Shown: positions 1-9,063, counted from the stretch's first letter. The stretch is 64,000 nucleotides of DNA from Mesorhizobium sp. (GCF_016793485.1 NZ_JAEULZ010000046.1:124001-188000); one strand, 5' to 3'. The notes: generated from the sequence alone by a model not told the origin. Made by a program: numbers and translations.

Positions 1-1746
1 GTTGTGGGCTCGAAAAATGGCCTGCGCGCCCGAATGGCTTTCCAGCCAATCAGAATAGGCCGAAAACCAGGCCTTCAATTCATCGGACTCACATTTGGAT
101 AAACTTCCGGACTCGATGACAAGGGCGACTGCATCAAGGAAATAGTAGATGTCCTTGAACTCTATGATGCCGAAAGTCTTGTTCCGCGATTTGCCATTAA
201 CGGTCTGTGCGAAGGTCAGATGAGGGTTCATTCGGGTTTCCGGCCGCAGGAACCAGCACCGCAGCAGTTCCGCCGCCTTTTCCGCGTATTTCGCTTCGCC
301 GGTAACACTCCAACCCAGCGCTAGAGCAGTGGTGTCGTCAAAAAGACGTTGGAGATTGCTGCGATCGTATTGTTCGCTTCCTGGCTCGAACAGCGCCGAG
401 CCCGGCACCCTGTCACCGTCCTTGTGAACGAACGACTTGTCGTCGGTGTCGGTTGGCCACCAGTAGGGTGCTGGACTGAAATAGTCGTGCTTGTCACCCG
501 ATGGCCCTAAGCCAGTTTTGTCCATAACGGAATATGGACCACGCTGGACAGCATCATCTGCATGGTTGCGGATTGCTGAGGCCAATGGGTAGTTGCTGAC
601 GGCCACGCGAAGCGCTTCGCGGTCGTAAAACAGAAGCGCGTTGCCCCGCTGGGACAACATTCTCTCGACCCAAGCCGAGTCAGCTTTTTCAATCGCGCGA
701 AGGATAGCTTCGTCCCGACCCACTGCACGTCTAGCGCTACTCCCTTTGCCAACCTCAAATTCCGGTCGGCCGGAGTCTAGCCGGGCCACCCAACCTGCTG
801 TCTGATAGAGGCCGGCTTCGTCGGCGAGAGACGGTTTGGGGAAATCCGAGGGATCAACAGGAAACCTGTCCCATCGTCCCGGCACTCCCAACCGCCATAA
901 AAGATCTACCTTAGGCCTGCGACCGTATGGAATTTCGGAGTTGAACTCTTCTTTGGCATCCGCCCTGAATATTACCTGAGGCTCTTCCTTGGCCTTCACC
1001 GAATATTCCGGCTGCAGCAGTACCGAATTGTCCTCAATTCTGGCCATGGGCACAATCACGTAAGGCAGATAGGGTCGCCGCATGATACGTCCGCGGATCC
1101 TCCGAAAAGCGTCAGGGGTCAGAAAACAGTTGCCATCCCATGGCATGATCCATTTGAAATCGGCGCCAAAATTCTTCAACGCGAAGTTGCGCGCGCCATT
1201 GTTGTTCATCAGGTAGTTCACTTTGTTTCGCCGGGCTGATATTTCCAGCTTTGCAATCGTCCTTTGCTCCAAAGTGAGAAGCTTGCTACTGGAAAGAATT
1301 CCGTCCTCCGGAAGTCGGCCGAAATCGTATTGAACCTTACCATATTCGCTAAGATCAAAGGGTATCTCTTTATACTCCTGTCCGTAGCGTTCTAGAAGTT
1401 CTATTATCCTCCTTCGTTCATTGTTATCCATGATCCTGTTTACGACCCAGACCTTCTTGCAGTCTGGAAAGTGGGCTTCGTTTTTCAGTATAAACTCGAC
1501 GTTACGGCGAGACTGTCCGGTCTCGTGGCGTGGTTCGAGGTCATTGCCGATGATCCTGACCAACAAGAACCTGTCGGGCCATGCCGACATGGATCGGAAT
1601 CTATACGTCAAGAAAGCGTGGATCATCATGGCGCGACGGCGCAATGTGAGACGAAGTGAGCGGCGCGAGGGATCGATGTACTTCTGCTCGAACCGCTTCA
1701 ATTCGGCAGAGAGTTTTTCCCGAAAGCTACGCTTCTTTGACGACAT
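1..1746 (-). CDS. Glycosyltransferase-like / alginate lyase-family fusion protein (3' end outside window)
   Basis: Read on the minus strand from ATG at 1746, the frame stays open for 582 codons to the window edge, so the C-terminus is missing. Residues 60-240 resemble a glycosyltransferase: LVRIIGNDLEPRHETGQSRR, then WIMPWDGNCF where a nucleotide-sugar/metal site could lie. From about residue 385 the protein matches the alginate lyase fold (alpha/alpha toroid): PAPYWWP near 425, RMNPHLTFAQ near 505, FGIIEFKD near 526. The last residues (AHN) stop where the family usually has an NNHG catalytic segment. It could build and trim a uronate-containing surface glycan; substrate unknown. The fusion is seen directly in one open frame; function is inferred. 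It lies downstream of the FkbM gene on the same strand. Confidence 0.75.
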   Translation of the reverse strand, partial: MSSKKRSFREKLSAELKRFEQKYIDPSRRSLRLTLRRRAMMIHAFLTYRFRSMSAWPDRFLLVRIIGNDLEPRHETGQSRRNVEFILKNEAHFPDCKKVWVVNRIMDNNERRRIIELLERYGQEYKEIPFDLSEYGKVQYDFGRLPEDGILSSSKLLTLEQRTIAKLEISARRNKVNYLMNNNGARNFALKNFGADFKWIMPWDGNCFLTPDAFRRIRGRIMRRPYLPYVIVPMARIEDNSVLLQPEYSVKAKEEPQVIFRADAKEEFNSEIPYGRRPKVDLLWRLGVPGRWDRFPVDPSDFPKPSLADEAGLYQTAGWVARLDSGRPEFEVGKGSSARRAVGRDEAILRAIEKADSAWVERMLSQRGNALLFYDREALRVAVSNYPLASAIRNHADDAVQRGPYSVMDKTGLGPSGDKHDYFSPAPYWWPTDTDDKSFVHKDGDRVPGSALFEPGSEQYDRSNLQRLFDDTTALALGWSVTGEAKYAEKAAELLRCWFLRPETRMNPHLTFAQTVNGKSRNKTFGIIEFKDIYYFLDAVALVIESGSLSKCESDELKAWFSAYSDWLESHSGAQAIFRAHN

Positions 1747-2053
1747 GTTCGTTCCTGCGGCAATCCGGCGGCCACCGGGTCCGAGGAATCCAAACTGCAC
1801 AGCCGCGATTGATTTACAATGCCCGCGACGTGCAAACTCGTTAACAAGGCCAGTAGCGATGCCGTGGCGTGGGTCGACACGCCCGATTGGATTGTTGGCA
1901 TGTCTGAACCGAGATTTTTCAAGTTGGGCTGATGGACCTTCAGTCTACGATATTGATCTTGTGGTCTCCGGGAACAGGCCGGCCCAAGCCGGCTTTTTCA
2001 CAATGCCGACGCGCTCCATTTGGATGATCGCGTCGAGACATCGGGACATCTCG
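1747..2053. other. Intergenic stretch with one GC hairpin and T-run
   Basis: No convincing gene is seen. The only clear structure is a hairpin at 1978-1998 (GCCGGC, loop CCAA, GCCGGC) followed by TTTTT on the plus strand. Both flanking genes are on the minus strand, so this is a terminator facing the wrong way for them, or a remnant. Confidence 0.5.
1978..1998 (+). terminator. Rho-independent terminator-like hairpin
   Basis: A 6-bp perfect GC stem (GCCGGC/GCCGGC) with a CCAA loop, then five Ts. It would stop plus-strand transcription, yet no plus-strand gene precedes it, so it may protect against antisense reading or be left from an older arrangement. Confidence 0.45.
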
Positions 2054-2935
2054 CTATGTTTTCTCAACCTTGCGCAAGCCACAATCCAAGAGAGCTTTCA
2101 TAAGTCCATCGAACCGCCTGAACAGCACGATATCTTCCGCCAATGCAGCGTCGGCCAAGCGCATCGCCCCCCAGCGCCTTCTCAGGCTTTGCCACCCCTC
2201 CGGCCGAATCGACCTTGTCTGCTGGTTCAGGACTGCCGCGACAAATCCATTTTCGATGAACAGTTCGCAAAGGTCGTCGAGACGCGCGCCGCGATCATCG
2301 AGCATCGAGCATATCTCGCAAAGCAGCACAATTTCTTCGGGATGGTGGCGCAGCAACTTGCTGCAGCCGCGCAAGACGTCCAGTTCCGAACCCTGGACGT
2401 CTAGCTTGATGACGAGAGGCCGTCGCCTGATGCCGGCATAGCCATCGAGAGCACGTGCATTGACGTGGACGAACGCATACCCGTCGCGCGCTCCAAGTCG
2501 ATGATCACCCAAATTGTCGGCATCGAGGCTGAGCAACTCTGAGCGATCGCCATCGGACAGTGCGAAGGCGTTCACCCTGACGTTCGTAAGACTGCTTAGT
2601 GCTACGTTCCGGCGCAACAACTCCAGATTTCTCTTGTCGGGCTCGAAACTGTGAATTTCTCCTCGTGATCCGAGATAATGGCCGGCGACGACGCTATACC
2701 AGCCAATATTGGCGCCGACATCAACAAGATCGGCGTCCTTTCGGAGGAGTTCGGCCATCAGCGAGGTTGTCGTCTCTTCCCACATTCCAGAGCGATCTAT
2801 CGACCGGGAGATGTAGATGTCGCGCTGGCCGTGGGTTTCAAACGGGAGCGGTTCGATCCCCTTGAGTTTGATGACGCGCCGGTTTGGTTCCAGGGTGGGC
2901 GCGGCGTCAGGCTCCGGCCAAAAAGGGACTCGCAA
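2054..2935 (-). CDS. FkbM family SAM-dependent methyltransferase
   Basis: The 293-residue protein has the class I methyltransferase core of the FkbM family: VDVGANIGWYS (SAM-binding motif I, about residues 96-106), IHSFEPDKRN (motif II acidic residue) and the FkbM signature VIKLDVQGSELDVLRG (about 195-210). These enzymes O-methylate sugars or polyketides, and in rhizobial polysaccharide loci usually a glycan hydroxyl. An in-frame stop lies just upstream of the TTG start at 2935, and AAGGAA sits 9 nt before it, so TTG is the likely start. It diverges from the GT71-like gene with a 74-bp gap, so both promoters share that gap. The methyl acceptor is not known. Confidence 0.85.
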   Translation of the reverse strand: MRVPFWPEPDAAPTLEPNRRVIKLKGIEPLPFETHGQRDIYISRSIDRSGMWEETTTSLMAELLRKDADLVDVGANIGWYSVVAGHYLGSRGEIHSFEPDKRNLELLRRNVALSSLTNVRVNAFALSDGDRSELLSLDADNLGDHRLGARDGYAFVHVNARALDGYAGIRRRPLVIKLDVQGSELDVLRGCSKLLRHHPEEIVLLCEICSMLDDRGARLDDLCELFIENGFVAAVLNQQTRSIRPEGWQSLRRRWGAMRLADAALAEDIVLFRRFDGLMKALLDCGLRKVEKT

Positions 2936-3009
2936 TGACGGTTGTTTCCTTCATGTCCGCGTCGCATTTAGCCTTGTCATAGCTTCTAGTTGCAAACAAG
3001 GTCGGCACG

Positions 3010-4524
3010 ATGAGCGAAAACCAAGCCCATGATGAGCGAGAGCTGGCTGCGCTCGCTCTCCGACTGCGCCAACTGCCCGATGCGATCCCACGGCGCGACC
3101 GAAGCCAGGGGCGTGGAATCGTCATCCCCGCAGGTGGTTCCAACATTTTCACGAATGCCTATGTCCTCATATCGATCTTGCGGCGGACGCTCGGCTGCAA
3201 GCTGCCCATCGAGGTTTGGCATCTAGGGCCGCAGGAGATGTCGCCCACGATGGCAAGGCTGCTCTATGACCTGGACGTCATGGTTGTGGATGCGCTTCCA
3301 AGAATCGCCGCGGCGGGGTTAAATCTGCGCGACGGCTGGCAGTTGAAGTCGTTCTGCCTGCAGCACTGCCGCTTTGCTGAAGTGCTGCTGCTCGATGCGG
3401 ATCAAGTGCCTCTGGTCGATCCTTCGCAACTCTTCGACTGGCAACAGTACGGGGATACTGGCGCGGTCTTCTGGCCGGATGTCGTCGGGTTGCGATCCGG
3501 CAATCCCGTATGGCAGGCAATGGGCCTGCTGCCTGAAACGCCTGAGATCTCGCTCGAAAGCGGACAGGTCCTTGTCGATAAGCGAAGGCACTGGAAAGCG
3601 CTATCAATCGCGGTCGAACTCAACCAGGCGGCCGCTTTGATCTACCGATACGTTTATGGTGACAAGGATACGTTCCTCCTCGCCTTCCGGTTGGCCGATG
3701 AGGTGTTTTCGCTGGTGCCTCACGGGCCCTTCCGGGCCGCGCGTTGGATGGCGCAGCGTGACTTCTCAGGCGCGCCGATCTTCCAGCATCTGACGAACTG
3801 CAAATGGTCTTATTCATCGGACGAATCTCCGGGCGAAGGATTTCGCCGATACGACGAGTGCCTAGCGGCGCTTCGGCATCTGCGCCAACGCTGGAACGGT
3901 CGCATCTTCCATGCGCCGGATCGCCCGCCTGCGGCGCGGAGTATGGAAACTGAATTGGCCGCTGCTGGTCGGTTGCTGCTCGAGGTCATCGGAGAGGAGA
4001 AGGTCGAGATCGAGCTGCTTCCCCATGGCGAGATAGGCATCGGTCGCTCGGCGTATCGTCAGAACTGGTGGTGCGATACAGAGGAAGGCCAGTTGAGACT
4101 TCTGATCCGGGACGCGGATCGCGTGACATATCGGCTGAGGGTCGGGAAAGACGGGGTTTGGGAAGGCCTACGAAGCAGTCACGTCGAATCGTCGGCGACG
4201 TTAACGCGGACGGCCCCGCTGGCCTCGGACTGCTTCGATAGGCCAGGGATGGCCGACGACATGCTGCGCGCGATCAATTTCCCTGAGCATGGCGACGACG
4301 ACTGGGTGAGGCTTCGCGCGACCGTGGAAATAGTCGCGCGCTTCGATCCCAGCCTCCTTTCGCGCTTGCACACGATCGCATCGATGTGCGCCGAGCCTTC
4401 CAGAAGCACGCTGCTGGAACTTGTCGACGGCATCGAACAGCAGACCACATTTACAACGATCGAACGCACCAGTCTCGAGATTCTCCATAAACGCTATCGT
4501 CCCCTGGTCAACTTCGACAAATGA
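3010..4524 (+). CDS. MNN1/GT71-type putative mannosyltransferase
   Basis: This 504-residue protein carries features of the Mannosyl_trans3 (GT71, yeast Mnn1-type) family in its first 230 residues: GIVIPAGGSN, the acidic metal-site motif VLLLDADQVPLVDP (near 125-138), and a TGAVFWPDV segment. The last 200 residues have no motif I recognise. Such enzymes add hexose, classically alpha-1,3-mannose, from a nucleotide sugar. There is no signal peptide, so it probably acts in the cytoplasm on a lipid- or protein-linked acceptor. It overlaps the next gene by 4 bp (ATGA), showing translational coupling with the GT4. The family is well known in fungi and patchy in bacteria. Sugar specificity is inferred. 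Confidence 0.75.
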   Translation: MSENQAHDERELAALALRLRQLPDAIPRRDRSQGRGIVIPAGGSNIFTNAYVLISILRRTLGCKLPIEVWHLGPQEMSPTMARLLYDLDVMVVDALPRIAAAGLNLRDGWQLKSFCLQHCRFAEVLLLDADQVPLVDPSQLFDWQQYGDTGAVFWPDVVGLRSGNPVWQAMGLLPETPEISLESGQVLVDKRRHWKALSIAVELNQAAALIYRYVYGDKDTFLLAFRLADEVFSLVPHGPFRAARWMAQRDFSGAPIFQHLTNCKWSYSSDESPGEGFRRYDECLAALRHLRQRWNGRIFHAPDRPPAARSMETELAAAGRLLLEVIGEEKVEIELLPHGEIGIGRSAYRQNWWCDTEEGQLRLLIRDADRVTYRLRVGKDGVWEGLRSSHVESSATLTRTAPLASDCFDRPGMADDMLRAINFPEHGDDDWVRLRATVEIVARFDPSLLSRLHTIASMCAEPSRSTLLELVDGIEQQTTFTTIERTSLEILHKRYRPLVNFDK

Positions 4525-5747
4525 AGCGGCCAAAAGCACTCTTCATTGCGCCGGCGGCTCCAGGCCGAGATGGCAATGGGCTCGCAATGCGGCTCGGGGT
4601 ATTTTTGGAGGCCGTCGCCAGATGCGCGGATACCGAACTGCTAATCCTGCCAATCGCAGGACCGGGGGCGGAAGAATGCGATCTTGCTCGTCAACTAGGC
4701 ATTCGGGCATCAACGCTTGCAGTCGCCGGAATCACGGACACGAACTACCATCTGCTTAGTCGGTTGTCGTCCCCCGCCGATAGGCTCGCCGCCTTCAAGC
4801 GATACGGCCGAGGCTCCCGGCATTCCGCCATCTCGCTGCCGGTGGTCGAAGCGGTCCGCGCAATGGTTGAAGGCGACGATTTCGATCTGGTCCATACCGG
4901 TAGGCTCTACATAGCCGAGGCCGCGCTGGGAACTGGAGTTGCCCGCCGCACGCTTGATCTGGACGAAGACGATGCCTGGGCCTGGCGCAGGCAGGCGGAG
5001 TTGGCCCGCGAGGCCGGACGGGTCGAGACGGCCGAATGGGCGGAGGCCGAGGCGCAGGCAGAAGACCGGCTCCTTGGCCGCATCGCGAGCCGCTTTGACG
5101 CGCTGTTCGTGGCGGGCGATCTCGATCGTCAGCGCCTGCTCGCAAGGCACGGAGGCCTTCGGCTGGAAGTCATCCCCAACAGCGTGTCGCTACCCGCTTC
5201 GCCGAGACGCAACGAAGAGCGCGATACGCTTCTGTTTGTGGGCAATCTTTCGTATGCGCCCAACATCGAGGGTATTGTTTGGTTTATTCGCGAAGTTTTG
5301 CCCTTGATCCTGAAGGTACGCGCCGTCCGGCTGCGCATCGTTGGCCGTGGGCATTCGGTGGCACTGGCTGGCTTGGCGGACGGTGCGGTTGAAGTGCTTG
5401 GGGCTGTCGAGAATCTGACGGCGATCTATGAAGCGTCCACGCTCGCAATTGCGCCGCTTTTCTCAGGCGCCGGGACGCGTATCAAGGTCATCGAGGCGGC
5501 CGCGTTCGGCGTACCGCTGGTCGCCACCACCATAGCGACCCAGGGGCTCGCCATCTCCGCGGAGACAATTTGGCAGGCCGACGATGCTGCTGGCTTCGGG
5601 GCAGCGATCCTTGCCGCTCTCTCCGATCCTGAAGAGCGAGCGAGGCGTGCCCGCGGGGCCCGGCTCTTGGTCGCAGAACGCTACGATCGGGAACGCATAG
5701 TTGGCGATCTCGCCAACCGATTTGGTGATATCCTGGAAAGAACCTGA
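4521..5747 (+). CDS. Family 4 glycosyltransferase (GT-B fold)
   Basis: At 408 residues the length is typical of GT4 enzymes. The C-terminal Rossmann half is clear: LLFVGNLSYAPNIEG, LRIVGRG, and the GT4 acidic motif region APLFSGAGTRIKVIEAAAFG (about 313-332) that binds the nucleotide-sugar phosphates. The N-terminal acceptor half begins ALFIAPAAPGRDGNG. The gene starts with an ATG inside the stop of the GT71-like gene (ATGA overlap) and is followed 15 bp later by the kinase-like gene, so the three form one operon. It probably extends the same glycan; donor and acceptor cannot be read from the sequence. Confidence 0.88.
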   Translation: MKRPKALFIAPAAPGRDGNGLAMRLGVFLEAVARCADTELLILPIAGPGAEECDLARQLGIRASTLAVAGITDTNYHLLSRLSSPADRLAAFKRYGRGSRHSAISLPVVEAVRAMVEGDDFDLVHTGRLYIAEAALGTGVARRTLDLDEDDAWAWRRQAELAREAGRVETAEWAEAEAQAEDRLLGRIASRFDALFVAGDLDRQRLLARHGGLRLEVIPNSVSLPASPRRNEERDTLLFVGNLSYAPNIEGIVWFIREVLPLILKVRAVRLRIVGRGHSVALAGLADGAVEVLGAVENLTAIYEASTLAIAPLFSGAGTRIKVIEAAAFGVPLVATTIATQGLAISAETIWQADDAAGFGAAILAALSDPEERARRARGARLLVAERYDRERIVGDLANRFGDILERT

Positions 5748-5762
5748 CTGCAGGAAACTGAC

Positions 5763-6593
5763 ATGCCGCCGCCGATCTTGGTTCGAACCTTATCTAGCGA
5801 ATATCGGCTCGACGTGCCCTCCAAGCTTGCGCGCGACCGTTTCGCGTTTGTGCGCACCGATCCCGAACTGGAAGATATGACGCTGACCCCGATCGATATC
5901 GAGGTTACCGAATCGGAGGGATTTTACCGGATGCCGCTTCCAAACGGCCCGGTTATCGAAGGAACGTCCGGCCACTGCATGGATGTCCTTCACGGATTGT
6001 TGATAAGCGACCTTCTAAAGGCTTATCCCGGATATCCCTTGATTCACGGCGCGACGATGCGGATCGGTGCCAACCGCATTTTGGTGGCCGGGGGAAAGGG
6101 GGCGGGGAAATCGACGCTCGCCCTTTACATGCTGTCGAGGGGACATGATGTGGAAGGCGACGAGCACCTTCTCGTTCTTCCCGACGCCGTTGTCGCTCGG
6201 CCGCGCACCCTGCGCATCAAGCCCAACACGCTGAAGATTCTCGACGGGCTGCCGCCGTCAATCGCGTCGTCCCCCGTTCAAAGCCTATGGAATGGGACTG
6301 CGGTGCACTCGGTGAGCCCATCGCTTTTTGGCCGACCCTGGCGCATTGCCCAAGGCAGCCTGGCTGGTATGTTCTTCGCGGAAGCGAATCATGGCGGGCG
6401 GTCGATTGCCAGGCGGATCAGCGTGGAGGAAGCCTTCGCGAGGTTGGTGGCGAATACCTACTTCCTGAAGTCGGGCATTGCCGGAATGGCAAGCCGCCTC
6501 AGGCTTCTGGCTCTCGGAACCCCGGCATACCTGCTGCAATTGGGCGACCTTGCCTCGGCCGAGTGGCACTTGACGATGGCGTCGCGCTCTTGA
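5763..6593 (+). CDS. HprK-related P-loop kinase (HPr(Ser) kinase-like)
   Basis: The 276-residue protein has a Walker A motif GGKGAGKST (residues 110-118), then GDEHLLVLP (132-140) at the place of the HprK acidic pair, on an HprK-type beta framework (LIHGATMRIGANRILVAG). True HprK phosphorylates Ser46 of HPr. HprK-related proteins next to PqqD-like and nucleotidyltransferase genes are a separate group, and one branch phosphorylates serine in lasso peptides. Here it lies 55 bp upstream of a Ser-rich small peptide gene and in the same locus as a PqqD-like protein, so that peptide is a possible substrate (inference). No HPr or PTS gene is nearby. The start ATG at 5763 follows a weak CAGGA ribosome site. 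Confidence 0.8.
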   Translation: MPPPILVRTLSSEYRLDVPSKLARDRFAFVRTDPELEDMTLTPIDIEVTESEGFYRMPLPNGPVIEGTSGHCMDVLHGLLISDLLKAYPGYPLIHGATMRIGANRILVAGGKGAGKSTLALYMLSRGHDVEGDEHLLVLPDAVVARPRTLRIKPNTLKILDGLPPSIASSPVQSLWNGTAVHSVSPSLFGRPWRIAQGSLAGMFFAEANHGGRSIARRISVEEAFARLVANTYFLKSGIAGMASRLRLLALGTPAYLLQLGDLASAEWHLTMASRS

Positions 6594-6648
6594 CGCCATG
6601 GGCGTAATGTTGTTCCTCACCCAGGCTGAAACTTGCAGAGGGACTATC

Positions 6649-6837
6649 ATGAACGATCAGGAACGCCTCAACAATGCGCTCGAAACGATCGATGAATCAC
6701 GGCGCGGTGCATTGCGCAAGCTTGTTGTGACCGCATCCTTCGCTCCGCCCGTCGTCGCTTCGTTTGCGATCAACGGCATGATGGTGACCTCTGTGCAGGC
6801 GCAGTCGGGCTCCAGCAACATGACAAACATATTCTGA
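6649..6837 (+). CDS. Small Tat-leader-like peptide, possible substrate of the kinase/PqqD system
   Basis: This 62-residue protein starts at ATG 6649, 8 nt after AGAGGG. Residues 17-24 (SRRGALRK) resemble a twin-arginine motif. A hydrophobic stretch (about 25-48, interrupted by a PP pair) and a VQA site at 49-51 follow, which would leave an 11-residue C-terminal peptide QSGSSNMTNIF, rich in Ser/Asn/Thr with one N-x-T triplet. I know of similar short RR-containing proteins in bacteria but no assigned function. The gene sits between the HprK-like kinase and a GT2 gene whose reading frame overlaps its stop codon. It could be a secreted peptide, a RiPP-type precursor, or simply a small membrane anchor. 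Confidence 0.65.
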   Translation: MNDQERLNNALETIDESRRGALRKLVVTASFAPPVVASFAINGMMVTSVQAQSGSSNMTNIF

Positions 6838-7967
6838 CGCGAGCTTCGATTTCGGCGGCGCTGATTGTCCGCAACGAAGAAAAATTCCTGGACGGCTGCT
6901 TGGCATCGATAGCGGCTCATGTCGATGAGATCGTGATCGTCGATACTGGCTCGACGGACAGTACCCTTGCCATAGCAAGATCCTATGACGCCACCGTCCT
7001 CGAACGGGTGTGGCGGAACGATTTCGCGTGGGCCCGCAACGAAGCTCTGGCAGCCGCGAGCGGCGACTGGATTCTCTATATCGACGCCGACGAGCGCCTG
7101 ATACTGCCGGACGGGGGCGATCTCGCCGAGGGCCTCGACCCTGCGGATATCCTCGCTGCCCGCGTGGGTTTCCGACCGAAGGTCAACTCAACGCCATTTC
7201 GTGAGCATCGCCTTTTCCGCAACAGTCCACGCATTCGCTTCCGCGGGACAATGCACGAAACGGTGATGCCGGATCTTGCCTTGCTCATAAAGGAAACAGG
7301 TGGACGCGTCGTCGATACCCGCGCGGAGATTCAACATCTCGGCTATGAGGGCGAGCAGTCTCACAAACATGCACGCAATCTGCCTCTGCTGCGTGCCGCC
7401 CTCAAGCGGGAACCCGGGCGTCTCTACTATTGGCACCATCTTGTTTCGACGCTTGAGGCAATCGGCGAGGTCGACGAGGCCATGGTCACTGCCACCAAGG
7501 TTGCGGAGCGCATGAGACAAACCGAACCGACCGGCATGGAGCGTCCGATTGCCTCACTATTGCTGTGCACTTATGCGCGACTGCTGCACGCACGCGGCCA
7601 CGATGCCATGCCGGAGATCGAGGCTGGGCTGGCCTACTATCCTGAGCACGCCTACCTGCGGCTCATCAAGGCACAAGTCCTGATCGACAGGAATGAACCT
7701 GCGCTCGCGATCACCATCCTTGAAGAACTTGCCGCTATCGACGGCGCGACATATGCGGACGAGACGCTTTCTCATGACCGCCGTATCTTCGATGTTTGGG
7801 CGCATGATCTGCTCGGCGTCGCGCTGCTTCGTCTGGGACGGCGTAATGAAGCGGCTGCATCCTTCGAACGCGCTGCCGCCGGTGCGCCGGACGATCTGTC
7901 CTATAAGGCGAAGGCATTGGCGATCAGACCGTCTTCCGGGTCGCTGGGGAAAGCAGCGAACTCATAA
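6834..7967 (+). CDS. Family 2 glycosyltransferase with C-terminal TPR-like region (unusual start)
   Basis: The family match starts at about 6846 (ISAALIVRNEEKFLDGC), well before the first TTG at 6900 and with no in-frame ATG or GTG available. The most plausible start is CTG 6834, which overlaps the preceding peptide stop as CTGA; ATT 6831 is an alternative. The catalytic motifs are VIVDTGSTDST and the DXD-type YIDADERL. The second half (about 200-370) is helical with tetratricopeptide-like repeats, as in many bacterial GT2-TPR proteins, which may bind the acceptor. The 3' end overlaps the convergent nucleotidyltransferase gene by 44 bp. Together with the upstream peptide and kinase it forms one transcription unit; it could glycosylate that peptide or the polysaccharide. 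Confidence 0.78.
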   Translation: MTRASISAALIVRNEEKFLDGCLASIAAHVDEIVIVDTGSTDSTLAIARSYDATVLERVWRNDFAWARNEALAAASGDWILYIDADERLILPDGGDLAEGLDPADILAARVGFRPKVNSTPFREHRLFRNSPRIRFRGTMHETVMPDLALLIKETGGRVVDTRAEIQHLGYEGEQSHKHARNLPLLRAALKREPGRLYYWHHLVSTLEAIGEVDEAMVTATKVAERMRQTEPTGMERPIASLLLCTYARLLHARGHDAMPEIEAGLAYYPEHAYLRLIKAQVLIDRNEPALAITILEELAAIDGATYADETLSHDRRIFDVWAHDLLGVALLRLGRRNEAAASFERAAAGAPDDLSYKAKALAIRPSSGSLGKAANS

Positions 7968-9060
7968 CGCTCCAGCGCAGCTTTTGCCGGCCCAGCCAAG
8001 TCGCGCCGTCCGGCATCCGGCTCAGCCTTTTACCCGAGAGTCCCATCCGCAGTTCGTTCAAGATGCCGCCATAGTTGCCGATCGCATCTCCCGTTCGATG
8101 CGACATGCGTTTCCATGATGCAATGGCATCCGGCTGAATCGAAAATGGCGCAGGCACCGGCATCCGGAAACGCTCTGCCGCTGCAGCGAGCCAGAGGTCC
8201 AAGATCGCGACAAGTCGGGGATGCGAAACCGCAAGGTTTAACAGTTCGTGGCGGCCGGCATCCGTAAGGTCTGCGAAGGCGGCGGCGAACTCGTAGAGAC
8301 CCTTCGTGCTCAGCCTCCCATACTTGTCGCCACGATGCGAGACATGATGGTGGATGACGCAATAAAGCAGGTCCGTGTGAGGCGGAAGGATGCGGGCGAT
8401 ACCATCGTGTCGGCTGTCGCGAAGGCTTTGCGCCATGAGCGTCTCCGTGCTCAGCAGGATGTCAGCCCTATGCATCGCCGCGCGGTCGTGGAACTCCAGC
8501 CAGCCAGGTAGGTCGTCGCGATAGAGATTGATCTCGTGGTGCCAGTTGGCGGGCTGTTCGTAACCGGCGGCTGGCGTATAGCCGGCGCGAACGGCAACAG
8601 CTTGGGCTTCGACGGCGCGGCCAGGCGTCAGAAGATCGAGATCCCCCATCGTTCGCCATCCGGGAATGCCGGTCCATAGGGTACGGGCTCCTTTCAGGAG
8701 CAGCGGCTCCATTCCGCTCGCGTTGAGGAGACCGACCAGTTCGATCAGCCGGTCAAGCATGGCAGCGCGAACCGCTTGGTGGCGTGCAATTCCCTCGCTC
8801 AGCGCCAGGGTGATTGTTACGCGCCCATCGGACGAACGAAACTCAGGAATGCCTGCAGTAAGGTGTTTGCGGTTCGCTTCTGTCCCTAGAGCCGGTAGAA
8901 GTTGGCGCATGTTGGCAGCCGCGACCACGTCATCCCACGCACCCGCGTTCAACCGGCTCCGAAGCGCCAATATCTCGTCTGGCGCCTGGACCATTGCCAA
9001 GCATTGGCAAAGCTCCAGCACCGCTTGTTGTTCATCCGTTGGGTGCGTCGAGCTTTCCAC
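7924..9060 (-). CDS. Nucleotidyltransferase family protein (NTP_transf_5-like)
   Basis: The 378-residue protein contains the hallmark of the uncharacterised NTP_transf_5 group of minimal nucleotidyltransferases: LLLKGARTLW followed by GWRTMGDLDLLTP (about 120-148), where the two Asp residues are the likely metal ligands. Later HEINLYRD and LEFHDR also match the family. Members often sit beside PqqD-like and HprK-like genes in exopolysaccharide or peptide loci; their reaction is not established. It is followed 3 bp upstream on the same strand by the GT62-like gene, so both belong to a minus-strand operon convergent with the GT2. It may transfer a nucleotide or phospho-sugar group to the product of this locus (inference). 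Confidence 0.75.
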   Translation of the reverse strand: MESSTHPTDEQQAVLELCQCLAMVQAPDEILALRSRLNAGAWDDVVAAANMRQLLPALGTEANRKHLTAGIPEFRSSDGRVTITLALSEGIARHQAVRAAMLDRLIELVGLLNASGMEPLLLKGARTLWTGIPGWRTMGDLDLLTPGRAVEAQAVAVRAGYTPAAGYEQPANWHHEINLYRDDLPGWLEFHDRAAMHRADILLSTETLMAQSLRDSRHDGIARILPPHTDLLYCVIHHHVSHRGDKYGRLSTKGLYEFAAAFADLTDAGRHELLNLAVSHPRLVAILDLWLAAAAERFRMPVPAPFSIQPDAIASWKRMSHRTGDAIGNYGGILNELRMGLSGKRLSRMPDGATWLGRQKLRWSVMSSLLSPATRKTV

Positions 9061-9063
9061 AGG

